A DNA stretch of 64,000 bases, taken from positions 124,001 to 188,000 of the forward strand of contig JAGPMT010000001.1 of NCBI GenBank assembly GCA_018052735.1, written 5' to 3'. This DNA is from Phycisphaerae bacterium (GTDB lineage Bacteria; Planctomycetota; Phycisphaerae; Sedimentisphaerales; Anaerohalosphaeraceae). Numbering within the stretch: position 1 is the stretch's first letter; each line of letters starts with the position of its first letter. The notes beneath the pieces were generated by a model. That model was given only the letters and a program-made list of their open reading frames with translations. It had not been told where the DNA came from and ran no database searches. Below are positions 8,840 through 18,159 of this stretch, piece after piece. The position numbers and the translations under genes were made by a program.

Positions 8840-9589
8840 TTACAGTTTTTGGCAAGAAAAAACCGGCATTTTTCTTTCATCGATCGCTTTTAATCCCATT
8901 ATTTCGGCTTGCTGCGGAGAAAGAAGCTCTGATACATAAACCGCCGCGGCAGAAAAATGCTGCGCAGCCAAACGTTCCAGAAAATCAGGCCCATACTGAC
9001 GGACATGGTCATGTTGCCCAAACATCTGTTCGCGCAGACGAGGGTCGGTTACAGAAGGGTCTTCAAATGTCGCCTTTGCCGAAATCGGCACCAGAATGAC
9101 TGCCAGTCCATTTTTTTTGAGCACCCGATAGATTTCCCTTATGGCCTTGCAATCATCCTGAACATGCTCCAGAACATGGCTGCAATAGACAATATCAAAC
9201 GACTCGTCAGGACAGTCAATCTGGCAAATATCGGTTTTCAATGAGACATCCGGATTCATTAAATCCGCTGATATGTATTCCAGCGTCCGGATTTTTCTGA
9301 ACTGTCGTGTGAATTCCGGCTCGGGGGCAAAGTGAAGCATCCGTCTGGGCTGGCCGTCGAACAGGCAGGTCCGCTGTTTGAAATAAATCCATACGAAACG
9401 ATGACGCTCTAAAGACTGACAGACCGGACATTGAGCATCGCTACGGCATACCCGGCCATAGGAATTAAACTTTCTTACCCAGCTGCCGCAGACTGGACAA
9501 TAGCGGCTTCGCCCGAAATACCATAGTTTTCGAAACGTCCGATTCAATGTCCCAAGATTCCTATCCAAACATAATCCGCAGGATATCAT
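8840..9589 (-). CDS. SAM-dependent methyltransferase with N-terminal zinc ribbon
   Basis: 249 residues. Two CxxC pairs, CPVCGSWVRKF and CPVCQSLERHR (about residues 31-65), form a probable zinc ribbon. A class I methyltransferase domain follows: MLHFAPEPEF as a degenerate motif I, DICQIDCPDESFDIVYCSHVLEHV as motif II/III and the reaction-strand segment GLAVILVPI. The ATG at 9589 overlaps the 3' end of rseP by 29 bases. It heads the glycosyltransferase run, so its target may be a glycan or lipid carrier, which is inferred from position only. Confidence 0.82.
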   Translation of the reverse strand: MISCGLCLDRNLGTLNRTFRKLWYFGRSRYCPVCGSWVRKFNSYGRVCRSDAQCPVCQSLERHRFVWIYFKQRTCLFDGQPRRMLHFAPEPEFTRQFRKIRTLEYISADLMNPDVSLKTDICQIDCPDESFDIVYCSHVLEHVQDDCKAIREIYRVLKKNGLAVILVPISAKATFEDPSVTDPRLREQMFGQHDHVRQYGPDFLERLAAQHFSAAAVYVSELLSPQQAEIMGLKAIDERKMPVFSCQKL

Positions 9590-11720
9590 GATATGTCACC
9601 CACAGAATCAGGCCCAGCAGCAATGCCATGCCTGCATACATAATCGGCGCCAGCACGCGCTCATGGATAGGCCGGCCGGTTATCTTTTCAATCAGCAGAA
9701 ACACAATATGCCCGCCGTCGAGAACCGGCAGAGGCAATAGGTTCATCACTGCCAGACAAGAGCTGATCAGGCCTAGAAAATAGAGGTAATGAGCCAGTGA
9801 ATCACCGGCGACCTGATAAGACATCGAAAGAATGCCGACCGGACCAGCTAAGGAGGAGACCGGAACGCTGCGCTGAAACAGCCGTCCGAGCGTCACATAG
9901 CTGCGCAGGACAAACTGACCGGCCTTTTTGAAACCCATTTTTGCCGCCATTGCAGGATTGGCGGCCTTGTAGCAGCGCGTCAGTTCCTCAAAGGGAATGC
10001 CGACGGCAATCATCGCCTGCGCATGAACAGGCTCATAGGCATCCACCGACAGGTTCGTTCTGCCGAACTGACCATTGTACTGATAATCGATGCTGACGCT
10101 TCGGCCAGCGTTGTCCTGCAGCATCGCTGCAATCTGATAAAAATTCTCTACCGCCCGGCCGTTGATTGCAGTAATGACAGCTCCAGCAGGAACGGCCGGC
10201 AGGTCTTCTGCCTGATCGGTTCGGGACAAAACCTGCCCCACCACCGGATTGTCTAAATCAAGACCCGCCGCAAAGCCAATCATAATCCGTTTGCTGCCGA
10301 TTCGGGCTTTTGGAGTTACAACTATTTCTATCGGCAAAGTATCGCCCTGCTGGCCGCTGCGAAGGACTGTAATGGGAAGCGGTTTGCCCTCATAAGCCGT
10401 TGTCAATTCCCGAAGCTGTTTGTAATTGGGATATTCAACATCAGCCACCTTAAGCAGAATATCTCCCGCTTTGAGCAGATCCCAGGCCGCCGGCTCAAGC
10501 GGGCGGCGAAGTATCGCCGTTTGAAACCATCGTATCAGAGTATCGGCGTGAGTCGGCTCCATGACAGCTTCTATTTTCAGACGCGGAACCAGCCGGCTAA
10601 AGTGTGCCAGATCAAATTCATCACGGAAGTTTTCCACCACAGGCCCTACCTGCATTGGAAAATCCACATCGACCAGCATTTCAGAACCGTCGGCTGACTG
10701 CCACCGCCTCGCTATCGTCAGCCTTACTGTCGAATCAAAAATCCCTGATACCTTTCGAGCAAAATCCCAAGGATGGTCAACCGGCTGTCCATTCACAGCT
10801 TTGACCTGATCACCCGGATAGAGACCTGTCAGTTTATAGATCTCATCGACCAGTTCAGGCGAACGGGCAATCTGAGGTTCAACCGTCAGGGTTGTCAGCG
10901 GAGCAATTCCCATTTTGCGCAAATTGGATGAATCACCGGCCTGCTTTTCTGCAACAATTCTAACTTTCCTCTCCCGGCCGCTGTCTGCTTCCCGCACCAC
11001 AAAAGTAACCGGCTCACCCGGCACCGACAGCACAGGTGCCAGCAATACGGCTTCAAAATCAACAAAACGTTCTCCGTCTACCTGAATAATCTCATCACCG
11101 GGACGAAGACCGGCTTCTTGAGCAGGAGAATTGGGCACCACCTGTCCCACCATAGCAGGTTTCAGATTGATGCCGTTCATAAATAAGATGATAAAAATAA
11201 TTACAGCGCCAATCGCATTGAATACCACTCCTGCCGCCACTGTGGCAATACGAATCCATATAGGACGGTTGGCATACGAACGGGGGTCATCGGTGGCTTC
11301 GGCGGCACCGGAATCCGATTGGCCCAGCATCTTTACAAATCCGCCGACGGGTATCAGACCGATTTGGTATTCGGTTTCGTTATCGCCTTCTTCCAGATGC
11401 TGCGGCTGGCCGATTTTCGGCAGCAGACGTATCCGCCAGCCCTTTTTAAGCTTGCGTATTCCTACAACAACAGGTGGAAAGCCGATGGAGAATGCTTCAA
11501 CCTTGATGCCGCCTAATTTGGCAACGATAAAATGCCCAAACTCGTGAATCATCACGATGCCGCCGAATCCGAGCATCACTGCCAGAATGCGCAAGGCAAC
11601 AGATGGATTATTGATTCCCCAAATAACAACGGCTGCTGCAGCCAGCACAAAGACGATTATCTGCGGGGTATTTTTCCCCCCTTTTTCTGCAACCTGTGAT
11701 GTCGTTTGCTTATTTGTCAT
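9561..11720 (-). CDS. rseP: Site-2 zinc metalloprotease RseP with multiple PDZ-like domains
   Basis: 719 residues, against about 450 for the common bacterial enzyme. It cleaves transmembrane segments, typically of anti-sigma factors. The zinc site is H59-E60-F-G-H63 in the first membrane region and the third ligand is Asp668 in LPLPVLDGGH. Between them lie about four PDZ-like segments, near AMVGQVVPNSPAQEAGLRPGDEI, LYPGDQVKAVNGQPV, LLKAGDILLKVADV and VPAGAVITAINGRAV. The C-terminus is membrane-embedded. The start is supported by AGGGGA 6 bases upstream. It follows dxr by 23 bases, the common dxr-rseP pairing. Its substrate here is unknown. Confidence 0.95.
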   Translation of the reverse strand: MTNKQTTSQVAEKGGKNTPQIIVFVLAAAAVVIWGINNPSVALRILAVMLGFGGIVMIHEFGHFIVAKLGGIKVEAFSIGFPPVVVGIRKLKKGWRIRLLPKIGQPQHLEEGDNETEYQIGLIPVGGFVKMLGQSDSGAAEATDDPRSYANRPIWIRIATVAAGVVFNAIGAVIIFIILFMNGINLKPAMVGQVVPNSPAQEAGLRPGDEIIQVDGERFVDFEAVLLAPVLSVPGEPVTFVVREADSGRERKVRIVAEKQAGDSSNLRKMGIAPLTTLTVEPQIARSPELVDEIYKLTGLYPGDQVKAVNGQPVDHPWDFARKVSGIFDSTVRLTIARRWQSADGSEMLVDVDFPMQVGPVVENFRDEFDLAHFSRLVPRLKIEAVMEPTHADTLIRWFQTAILRRPLEPAAWDLLKAGDILLKVADVEYPNYKQLRELTTAYEGKPLPITVLRSGQQGDTLPIEIVVTPKARIGSKRIMIGFAAGLDLDNPVVGQVLSRTDQAEDLPAVPAGAVITAINGRAVENFYQIAAMLQDNAGRSVSIDYQYNGQFGRTNLSVDAYEPVHAQAMIAVGIPFEELTRCYKAANPAMAAKMGFKKAGQFVLRSYVTLGRLFQRSVPVSSLAGPVGILSMSYQVAGDSLAHYLYFLGLISSCLAVMNLLPLPVLDGGHIVFLLIEKITGRPIHERVLAPIMYAGMALLLGLILWVTYHDILRIMFG

Positions 11721-11743
11721 GAAATCCCCTAAAATGTTTCCTG

Positions 11744-12913
11744 TTAACCTGCTGCCGTCTGCCGCACCAGTGCTTCAGCCACAAACCGCCGTGCCCAGCC
11801 GTCAATGGACAGCAATTCGTCCAGTGTCAAATGCCTCTGTACAGAATGGGACAGAAGACAGTCTTCAATCAGTTCTACAATTTGTCCAAAATGAATTCGC
11901 CCATCCAGAAATGCTGCCACTGCTGCTTCATTGGCGGCGTTAAAGACCACCGGCGCCGAGCCGGCGGTACGCGCTACTTCAAAACCCAGCTCTAGCGCCC
12001 TGAAACGCTCCAGATTCGGCGTCTCGAAATGCAGCTGCCCCAAACTACTTAGCTGCAGACGGTCCCCGATTCCACGCATGCGCTTAGGCCATGTGAGAGC
12101 ATACTGAATCGGCACTTTCATATCCGGCGTACCAAGCTGGGCAATGATGGACCCGTCAATAAACTCAACCATTGAATGGACAACTGATTCAGGATGGACA
12201 AGCACTTCAATCTTCTCAACCGGCACACCAAACAGCCATACGGCTTCGATGACCTCTAATGCCTTATTCATCATCGTCGCAGAATCGATTGTAATTTTAG
12301 GCCCCATTGACCAAGTCGGGTGAGCAAGAGCCTGCTGGATGGTAGCATTTTTTATCTGCTCCAAAGGGGTTTGGCGAAAGGGCCCGCCGGAAGCAGTCAA
12401 TATAATCCGGCGAATCTCGTCGGGCTGACCGGCCTGCATAGCCTGAAAAATCGCAGAATGCTCACTGTCAATCGGCAGCAGAACAGCGCCGCTTTGGCGG
12501 GCGGCTTCGGTCAGCAGTTCACCGGCGATAACCAGTGGTTCTTTATTGGCGATCGCCAGAGTTTTGCCTAATCTGGCAGCGGCTAACGCCGCCGGAAGTC
12601 CGGCTGCGCCCACAACCGCACAGAGAACGATATCTGCCTCATCCAGCGAAGCTAATTCGACCAAACTCTCAGGTCCCGTTAGAATCTGCCCTTGAAAGCC
12701 GGAAAAAATCTGCTTTAGAGCCAATTGGCCGGGATTGTCCGTAATGGCAATATAGCGGGGATTGAATTTCGACGCCTGCTCGGCCAGCAGACGAATGTTG
12801 TTATGGGCACTCAGTCCAATAACTTCATAATCAGGCTGCAGCGCCTCAAGAACACGAAGCGCATTGCGCCCGATAGAGCCGGTCGAACCCAAAATGGCAA
12901 CTTTTTTACTCAT
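11744..12913 (-). CDS. dxr: 1-deoxy-D-xylulose 5-phosphate reductoisomerase
   Basis: 389 residues, normal length. It converts DXP to MEP using NADPH in the non-mevalonate isoprenoid pathway. Seen are the nucleotide-binding LGSTGSIGRNALRV, ANKEPLVIAGELL, the metal/substrate segment PIDSEHSAIFQAM, ASGGPFRQTPLEQI, HPTWSMGPKITIDSATMMNKALEVIEA in parts, and the C-terminal AANEAAVAAFLDGRI. The ATG at 12913 is preferred to a TTG at 12916. No Shine-Dalgarno is visible; the promoter lies immediately upstream. Cotranscribed with rseP. Confidence 0.97.
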   Translation of the reverse strand: MSKKVAILGSTGSIGRNALRVLEALQPDYEVIGLSAHNNIRLLAEQASKFNPRYIAITDNPGQLALKQIFSGFQGQILTGPESLVELASLDEADIVLCAVVGAAGLPAALAAARLGKTLAIANKEPLVIAGELLTEAARQSGAVLLPIDSEHSAIFQAMQAGQPDEIRRIILTASGGPFRQTPLEQIKNATIQQALAHPTWSMGPKITIDSATMMNKALEVIEAVWLFGVPVEKIEVLVHPESVVHSMVEFIDGSIIAQLGTPDMKVPIQYALTWPKRMRGIGDRLQLSSLGQLHFETPNLERFRALELGFEVARTAGSAPVVFNAANEAAVAAFLDGRIHFGQIVELIEDCLLSHSVQRHLTLDELLSIDGWARRFVAEALVRQTAAG

Positions 12914-12922
12914 CAATTATAA

Positions 12923-12951
12923 AGTATCGCAGAAAACGTGCCGGACGTCAA
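12923..12951 (-). promoter_or_regulatory. Sigma-70-like promoter of dxr-rseP, probably leaderless
   Basis: On the minus strand TTGACG (12951-12946), exactly 17 bases, then GATACT (12928-12923). Nine bases separate the -10 box from the ATG at 12913, so the predicted leader is only a few bases and there is no ribosome binding site. This separates dxr from the gsp genes upstream. Confidence 0.5.
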
Positions 12952-13006
12952 GAAATGCCCTGAAAAGTTCCTATTCAAGAGGATGATTTACCGCTTTCCA
13001 GTCTTG

Positions 13007-13510
13007 CTAATAATAGTAGGTCAAAGTCAGTTCGACCTTCCAGTCATTTTTGCCGGCCTTGTTTTTTTCCAAACTTAATACTTCGCAATTCAATTCCGGC
13101 CAGCGGAGCAGCATGGCAGAAAGAAACTGTGCAAGCCGTTCAATATCGATGCTTTTAATCGTAATTGCTGCTGAACGGCTCGGTCGCCCGGCCCGCTTGA
13201 CTAGGCCTCGCACATTGGATGTATAGTTATTGGGAGAAATGGAAAAAACCTGAGCAAATTCGTAAATTGTCCGAGTAAAATCAAATTCTTCCGACTTGGC
13301 AGACGGATCCACCTGAAAGGCCAGCCGTTTGGGCTGAAGGATTACCAATTTTTCTATCCACTCCCGGCTGCTTTCGTATTCTTTCCGGCTGTCCTCCCAG
13401 GCGGCTACTGACCGGGGATAAAAAATAAATCCGGCCGTCAGCAACCAAAGACCCGCCAGAACCGGCAATAAGATATAATAAAATGCTGGATTTTTAAGCA
13501 TCTGCTTCAT
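13007..13510 (-). CDS. gspM: Type II secretion GspM-like protein
   Basis: 167 residues. One membrane segment near residues 10-30 (YILLPVLAGLWLLTAGFIFY) is followed by a helical stretch and a small ferredoxin-like periplasmic domain. This is the layout of GspM/PilO, which pairs with GspL to hold the ATPase to the assembly platform. Sequence identity to GspM cannot be judged by eye; the call rests on layout and on being the last gene after gspL in a complete operon. The ATG is 13 bases after the gspL stop. Confidence 0.72.
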   Translation of the reverse strand: MKQMLKNPAFYYILLPVLAGLWLLTAGFIFYPRSVAAWEDSRKEYESSREWIEKLVILQPKRLAFQVDPSAKSEEFDFTRTIYEFAQVFSISPNNYTSNVRGLVKRAGRPSRSAAITIKSIDIERLAQFLSAMLLRWPELNCEVLSLEKNKAGKNDWKVELTLTYYY

Positions 13511-13522
13511 TGGTCGATCTCG

Positions 13523-14947
13523 TCATTTCTTGGGTTCAATCGTAATTTCAAATGTATCGCGACCATCGGGACTTGAGCTGGTTCTCTCCGATGTCAGGGA
13601 TATCCTCGGATGTTTGTTAATCTCATTGAACAAAGCCATTGTGCCGGCCTTGTTATTGGTATCGCCCTTGACCTTCATGGAACGCTCGGTAATGGTAATC
13701 TGCTGAATATTAATATCAACTCCGGGCGGTGTTTTGCTGACGGCTTCAAAGAAAAATGTTAGTTTGGCAGGAACCGATTTTTCATCCCCGGGACCCAGTC
13801 CTTCTTCCATCTCTTTGGCGCGGGTGTATTCCCGGCGCAGATTGGAAGAAGGCGTCATTCCCCGCGGAGGCAGTTTGCCATAGGTAACCGCCTTATGTTC
13901 CAGAAGAGTTTTTTCGCTCATTCTGCTTACATAGCGGCGCATCTGAAAGGCCTTCAGCTGAAAGAACAAAGCAACCGCCGTCAGCAGTACCGTCAGAGAA
14001 ATGCTGATGGTCCGCAAACTGCCGACAAGCATTTTGCGGCGGCCTTGATAGGGCATAAAGTCCTGGCGAAAATCAGCTTTATGACCGCGCGTTTGGCCTG
14101 CCAGTGCTGCTCCATAGGCGGCCAGCAGTTCATAGCAGCCGGCCCTTTCGGCATCCGCAATGCCAAGGGATTTTTCGGGCGTTTCTGTTTTTATTTCCAA
14201 ACCGGTGCGCTGGTGCAGGCGGGTTTTATCAATTGCATCTGTTCGCCCGATAAGCACCAGTGTTGTCAGCGGATTTTGGGCCTCTTCCGCTGCGGCCAAA
14301 AGCACTACTTCCCGTGCCAGCACTGCCGTTATATCCTGACCTTGTCCAGCCAGAAATGTGCGTACCGTAGGAGCATAATCCTGCTTCGGGCGAATTAAAT
14401 AACAATTCGGCTCCGACAAAATCACAAACAGCGCATCGACTTGCTCGTCCATAGGCGTCAACTGACAAAGGGCGCGTCCCAGACAAACAGCATCCGGCTC
14501 CATATACGTCGGATCCAAACCGCCCTCCTGCAAATCCATCAGAATATCTGTCAGATACTGTCTGTCAGCCGCATAAACCGTAACCTTTGAACCAAAAGAA
14601 TCCCGTCCGGTAATATCAAAGGCAACCGCCAAATTCGCTGCATCAGCAGCGGCAGCCTCTTCGGCATCATACTTAATCGTGCCGGCTACCTGCGCATAAT
14701 CTTCGAATTCCGAATGCAGGAAATATTGCGTATAGCAGCCGCAATCGATCGCAGCGAAAACCTCGCCGAACGCCGCTGCCTGCTGCATTGCAGTCCGGGC
14801 GGCCTGCAGGGCTATACTCTGTGATTCACCGGGCTGGGGCACCACATGGAACAGCAGCTTAACGGATGGCTGGGTATCTGCAGAAATCCATACCGCTGTC
14901 GCTTTACCCCGCGAAATATAAAGTCCTAAGCTTCCTTTTTCATCCAT
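13523..14947 (-). CDS. gspL: Type II secretion GspL-like protein (PilM/PilN type)
   Basis: 474 residues. Residues 1 to about 290 form an actin-like cytoplasmic domain (LGLYISRGKATAVWI, VFAAIDCGCYTQYFL) that in the family binds the GspE ATPase. One membrane segment follows (LTVLLTAVALFFQLKAF, about 315-333), then a periplasmic PilN-like domain with FEAVSKTPPGVDINIQQITI. This is the GspL arrangement, with PilM- and PilN-like parts in one chain. Next to gspM, its expected partner. Confidence 0.82.
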   Translation of the reverse strand: MDEKGSLGLYISRGKATAVWISADTQPSVKLLFHVVPQPGESQSIALQAARTAMQQAAAFGEVFAAIDCGCYTQYFLHSEFEDYAQVAGTIKYDAEEAAAADAANLAVAFDITGRDSFGSKVTVYAADRQYLTDILMDLQEGGLDPTYMEPDAVCLGRALCQLTPMDEQVDALFVILSEPNCYLIRPKQDYAPTVRTFLAGQGQDITAVLAREVVLLAAAEEAQNPLTTLVLIGRTDAIDKTRLHQRTGLEIKTETPEKSLGIADAERAGCYELLAAYGAALAGQTRGHKADFRQDFMPYQGRRKMLVGSLRTISISLTVLLTAVALFFQLKAFQMRRYVSRMSEKTLLEHKAVTYGKLPPRGMTPSSNLRREYTRAKEMEEGLGPGDEKSVPAKLTFFFEAVSKTPPGVDINIQQITITERSMKVKGDTNNKAGTMALFNEINKHPRISLTSERTSSSPDGRDTFEITIEPKK

Positions 14948-14979
14948 GTTATTGACTCCGGTTTTATATCGGTGTTAGG

Positions 14980-16428
14980 TTATTCGTACATAACGGCCAG
15001 CCGTTCTATCTGTCTGCCTTCCTTAATAACTGTAGCCACTGCCGCAGCACGGGCATTGCCGCTTCGGCTGATAACCCGCACCTGAAAAAATGTACTGGTG
15101 GTCGTTATATAATTCTGCAGAACAGTCATTGTTTCTGAATCCAAACGGCCAAGTTCCCTTAATTCGGCCGCCGTCCGAAACGGTTTTTCCCTTCTCTGAA
15201 CGATAACCGACTGGGCCAGCTGGCTGGCAGTCAGCGGATCAATGGCAAGTGTAAACGCAGCCTCCAGCACATGCCGCGGTGCAGTATTGATATTAACCCG
15301 CTGTGCTCCCCACAAGGATAAATATTTCAGCGGACTTTCCTGACGCTGGCCGGTATTCGGCAGCGGCTCAGCCAAGGCTTCAAGGTCCAGCAGGGAACTG
15401 TGAAACAGTTTGGCAAAATCCGTTGCGTGGGCAGACGGGGGCCGCGTCTGGGCAGCGGGCTGGGCGGCTGCTTGGGCCGCGGCTGGAGAAGTCGTCATCC
15501 GGGTGGTTGCTTGTTGTGTCTGGGGGGTTGCAGCAGGTGTCTGGGGCGTTTGGGAAACAGGCCTGAGCAGAATTGGACTGGGATTGAGGGTAAACATTTT
15601 CTTTTTGGCCACTTCCTTCATCGCCGTCTCGATAATATTCTGCAGCCGAGCAAGACTCTGTTTATCCCAAGCCATCCATTCGCAGAATGTCTTAAGTGCA
15701 TTTTCCGCACGCTTGTTGGCCTGTGCCGAGCTGGTCACCAGCCAGCTTAGCGGCATCTTGGCATTTTCATCTTCAATAACAATAGTAATACGGCAAGGCC
15801 CCATTTCCAGCTCAATGGGTTCAATTACATAAGGCCAAGGCGGCCCATATGGCCCCGGCACTTGGACATCATTGGGATCCAGTTCGACCACTTCGAATCC
15901 TTCCATGGCAGCTGAAGAAATAGTGGAATCTGGAATATTTGCATCTATCCTATTGGATTGCTCTGTCTCATTCAATTTCTCCTCTGCTCCAAATAAGGCC
16001 AGCAGCTGGGCAATCAGGTCTTTGGGATTGGACTGTTCAGCAGGCCGAAGCGACGCTCCCGGCTTAAGCACAGCTTGAATCTGCTCATCTGTGGCGTCAG
16101 CTGCCCAGTCCGCAATAAACCGGCCGTATTCCTGCTGATCCATCCAGTATAAGTCAGAAAAATCCGGCTTATCCTTGCGGTTCTGCAGGGGGAAATTTTT
16201 GGCCGGCAACACAGATAAAATATATTTCATCGCAGAGTCGGCCCCATAGCGGGCTCGCTGATAATCAACCATATACTGCTGGCGCCGCTTGGCCATGGTC
16301 AGCCGCACCGATAATCCGGCAGCCAGCGAAGCCAGCACAACCAATACTATCAGTGTTACCAGAAAGGCAAATCCGCTGGATCTGTCCGCCGTCAAAGAAA
16401 AACATGTTGTTTTTCGGCCTGATTTCAT
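14980..16428 (-). CDS. gspK: Type II secretion minor pseudopilin GspK
   Basis: 482 residues, longer than the usual 300-350. GFAFLVTLIVLVVLASLAAG is the membrane segment after a 19-residue leader. Helix-hairpin-helix-like region NINTAPRHVLEAAF with FRTAAELRELGRL is typical of GspK. An Ala/Thr/Gln/Pro-rich linker at about residues 300-345 accounts for the extra length. GspK caps the pseudopilus tip with GspI and GspJ. ATG at 16428 overlaps the gspJ stop (ATGA). Confidence 0.88.
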   Translation of the reverse strand: MKSGRKTTCFSLTADRSSGFAFLVTLIVLVVLASLAAGLSVRLTMAKRRQQYMVDYQRARYGADSAMKYILSVLPAKNFPLQNRKDKPDFSDLYWMDQQEYGRFIADWAADATDEQIQAVLKPGASLRPAEQSNPKDLIAQLLALFGAEEKLNETEQSNRIDANIPDSTISSAAMEGFEVVELDPNDVQVPGPYGPPWPYVIEPIELEMGPCRITIVIEDENAKMPLSWLVTSSAQANKRAENALKTFCEWMAWDKQSLARLQNIIETAMKEVAKKKMFTLNPSPILLRPVSQTPQTPAATPQTQQATTRMTTSPAAAQAAAQPAAQTRPPSAHATDFAKLFHSSLLDLEALAEPLPNTGQRQESPLKYLSLWGAQRVNINTAPRHVLEAAFTLAIDPLTASQLAQSVIVQRREKPFRTAAELRELGRLDSETMTVLQNYITTTSTFFQVRVISRSGNARAAAVATVIKEGRQIERLAVMYE

Positions 16429-17207
16429 TTTTTCACACCACTGTGCTGTTTACCGGAAACGGCATTTGGATCGGCTTCGTTGAGCAGTTCATTGGGATCC
16501 TGCTCCATCGGCAGTTCAAGCTTTTTTCTGACAAACTCATACGGTATCGCCCGTGTGCGGTCAACAGCTACTGTCCGATAGAGGATATTTTCTTCCGGCA
16601 CACCGATGCTTCCATCCGCTAATTGCTGCAGCGGGGCAAATGAGATGCCGACTCGTACGGCTTTGGGCAGGGTATCAGACAGCCAAACCCCCAAGATGTT
16701 CTCACCTTGCTGGGCCTGAATATCAAAATAGGTTACCCCGGCGGCAACGGGAATAAACATCTGAGCACTCGGTGATGAGGCAGCATCTTTTTCAAGAACC
16801 TTATCCTCTACATTTAGTCCGTCGTGCATCCGATATAAAATCAGAGTCTTGCCTTGAGGATCATACGACGTCTGCCAGATAATCCGTTCATAGGTCTGTT
16901 TCTGGTTGGTGCTGCCGTAATAACTGTTTTCGAGAACAAGCTGCGATGAGCGGAATCCGTTATCCAGCTTGCTGCGAAACCGAATAGCAGCATCAAAACC
17001 GGGGGCAGCCAGTCGGTCGATATCTTCGGCAATTTTCTGAAGAATCTCCGTCTGGAGGCGATTCTTCTCCATCCGCTCCAGAATCGCAACCGCTGCACCG
17101 CGAACCTGCTGATAAATGCCCAGCACTGCTGTGACAATCAAGGCCGCCAGCATCAGCACAATCAGCGTCTCAACCAGTGTAAACGCATTTTGCTTAGACC
17201 TTTTCAT
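16425..17207 (-). CDS. gspJ: Type II secretion minor pseudopilin GspJ
   Basis: 260 residues. Short leader MKRSKQNA then FTLVETLIVLMLAALIVTAV, a prepilin segment with Glu5. The globular part has a GspJ-like beta-rich layout and LPKAVRVGISF near residue 190, as in GspJ proteins. It overlaps the upstream gspI stop by four bases and is itself overlapped by gspK, so translation is probably coupled. Likely part of the tip complex I-J-K. Confidence 0.85.
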   Translation of the reverse strand: MKRSKQNAFTLVETLIVLMLAALIVTAVLGIYQQVRGAAVAILERMEKNRLQTEILQKIAEDIDRLAAPGFDAAIRFRSKLDNGFRSSQLVLENSYYGSTNQKQTYERIIWQTSYDPQGKTLILYRMHDGLNVEDKVLEKDAASSPSAQMFIPVAAGVTYFDIQAQQGENILGVWLSDTLPKAVRVGISFAPLQQLADGSIGVPEENILYRTVAVDRTRAIPYEFVRKKLELPMEQDPNELLNEADPNAVSGKQHSGVKK

Positions 17208-18124
17208 CCGTTCTTTTTAATTCCCAGCAATTGTTCAATCAGCGGGACCAGTTCGGGGGGCACATTGTCCCAGTTAAATCCGCCGTCGGATGCCGGCTTG
17301 CGGCTCGGATCAGACCTTTCCGCCGGGCGGGCGGTATCCGATGCATCTTTTGCCGTATCCTGCATCGTTTCCGATCCTTCTTGAGGCAAATCGACGGAAA
17401 AAGATTCGCTTGCTTCGGTTCTGGGTACATAAGTCCGTGCAAATTCATTATACCCGTCGAAGTTCATTCCAATCTTTTCGAGAAAGGCGTTTTCCTCTTC
17501 TTCAAGCTGTCCAAGAAAGTTTTGGTATCCTTCAAATCCATTGCGGGAAAGATATTCCAGCTTTTTCCGACGCTGCTGAGCCATCAGCTTCTCGTATGCT
17601 TCCACATCCAAGCCCATCTGCTCCAGATAGGCACGGGTTGTTTCCTGAATTGCCGTCAGCTGACCTTCCTGCAGAAGCTCCAAATAGGCGTCTTCGGCTT
17701 TCTGCTGGGCTAGAATCTGCTTGACCTGCTCAGCTGTCAGATTTGTAATCCAGTGTTCCAACTCCACATTCTGATACTGTCCCTTGGTATCCATATACCC
17801 CGCTGAGCAGACAGCCCGAATCCACATCTGATTGGTTACAGGCTCATAGAATGGCTCAACAACCGTCTGCCATTCCAATTCAGGATTGGTATCGCTGGTG
17901 CCGTAGTCGCTTATGTCCGACAGTTTCGGTTCGGACAGCAGCCGCTCCATATTGGCTCGCGCCAATTCAAAGGCCTGCTGGTGAAGCTGCAAATCAACTA
18001 CTGCCGCGGCATACCGGTTCATCAGTACCAGCACCGAGGATAATATCAGCGACAGCAGCACCAGTGCTGCAGCCACTTCTGCTATAGTAAAACCGCTTGG
18101 CGTTATGTTGCTTGTTTTTCTCAT
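17204..18124 (-). CDS. gspI: Type II secretion minor pseudopilin GspI-like with long helical extension
   Basis: 306 residues, against about 120-130 for GspI. Leader MRKTSNITPSG precedes FTIAEVAAALVLLSLILSS. The first 130 residues match a small pseudopilin. After that comes a charged, mainly helical extension with three similar units, around MGLDVEAYEKLMAQQ, NGFEGYQNFLGQLEEE and IGMNFDGYNEFARTY, and a polar tail. The ATG at 18124 gives a standard leader; a GTG at 18160 is also possible. Position between gspH and gspJ supports the GspI role. The function of the extension is unknown. Confidence 0.78.
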   Translation of the reverse strand: MRKTSNITPSGFTIAEVAAALVLLSLILSSVLVLMNRYAAAVVDLQLHQQAFELARANMERLLSEPKLSDISDYGTSDTNPELEWQTVVEPFYEPVTNQMWIRAVCSAGYMDTKGQYQNVELEHWITNLTAEQVKQILAQQKAEDAYLELLQEGQLTAIQETTRAYLEQMGLDVEAYEKLMAQQRRKKLEYLSRNGFEGYQNFLGQLEEEENAFLEKIGMNFDGYNEFARTYVPRTEASESFSVDLPQEGSETMQDTAKDASDTARPAERSDPSRKPASDGGFNWDNVPPELVPLIEQLLGIKKNG

Positions 18125-18159
18125 TATTTCCAATAATAGACCAGACGTTCCCATTTTCA

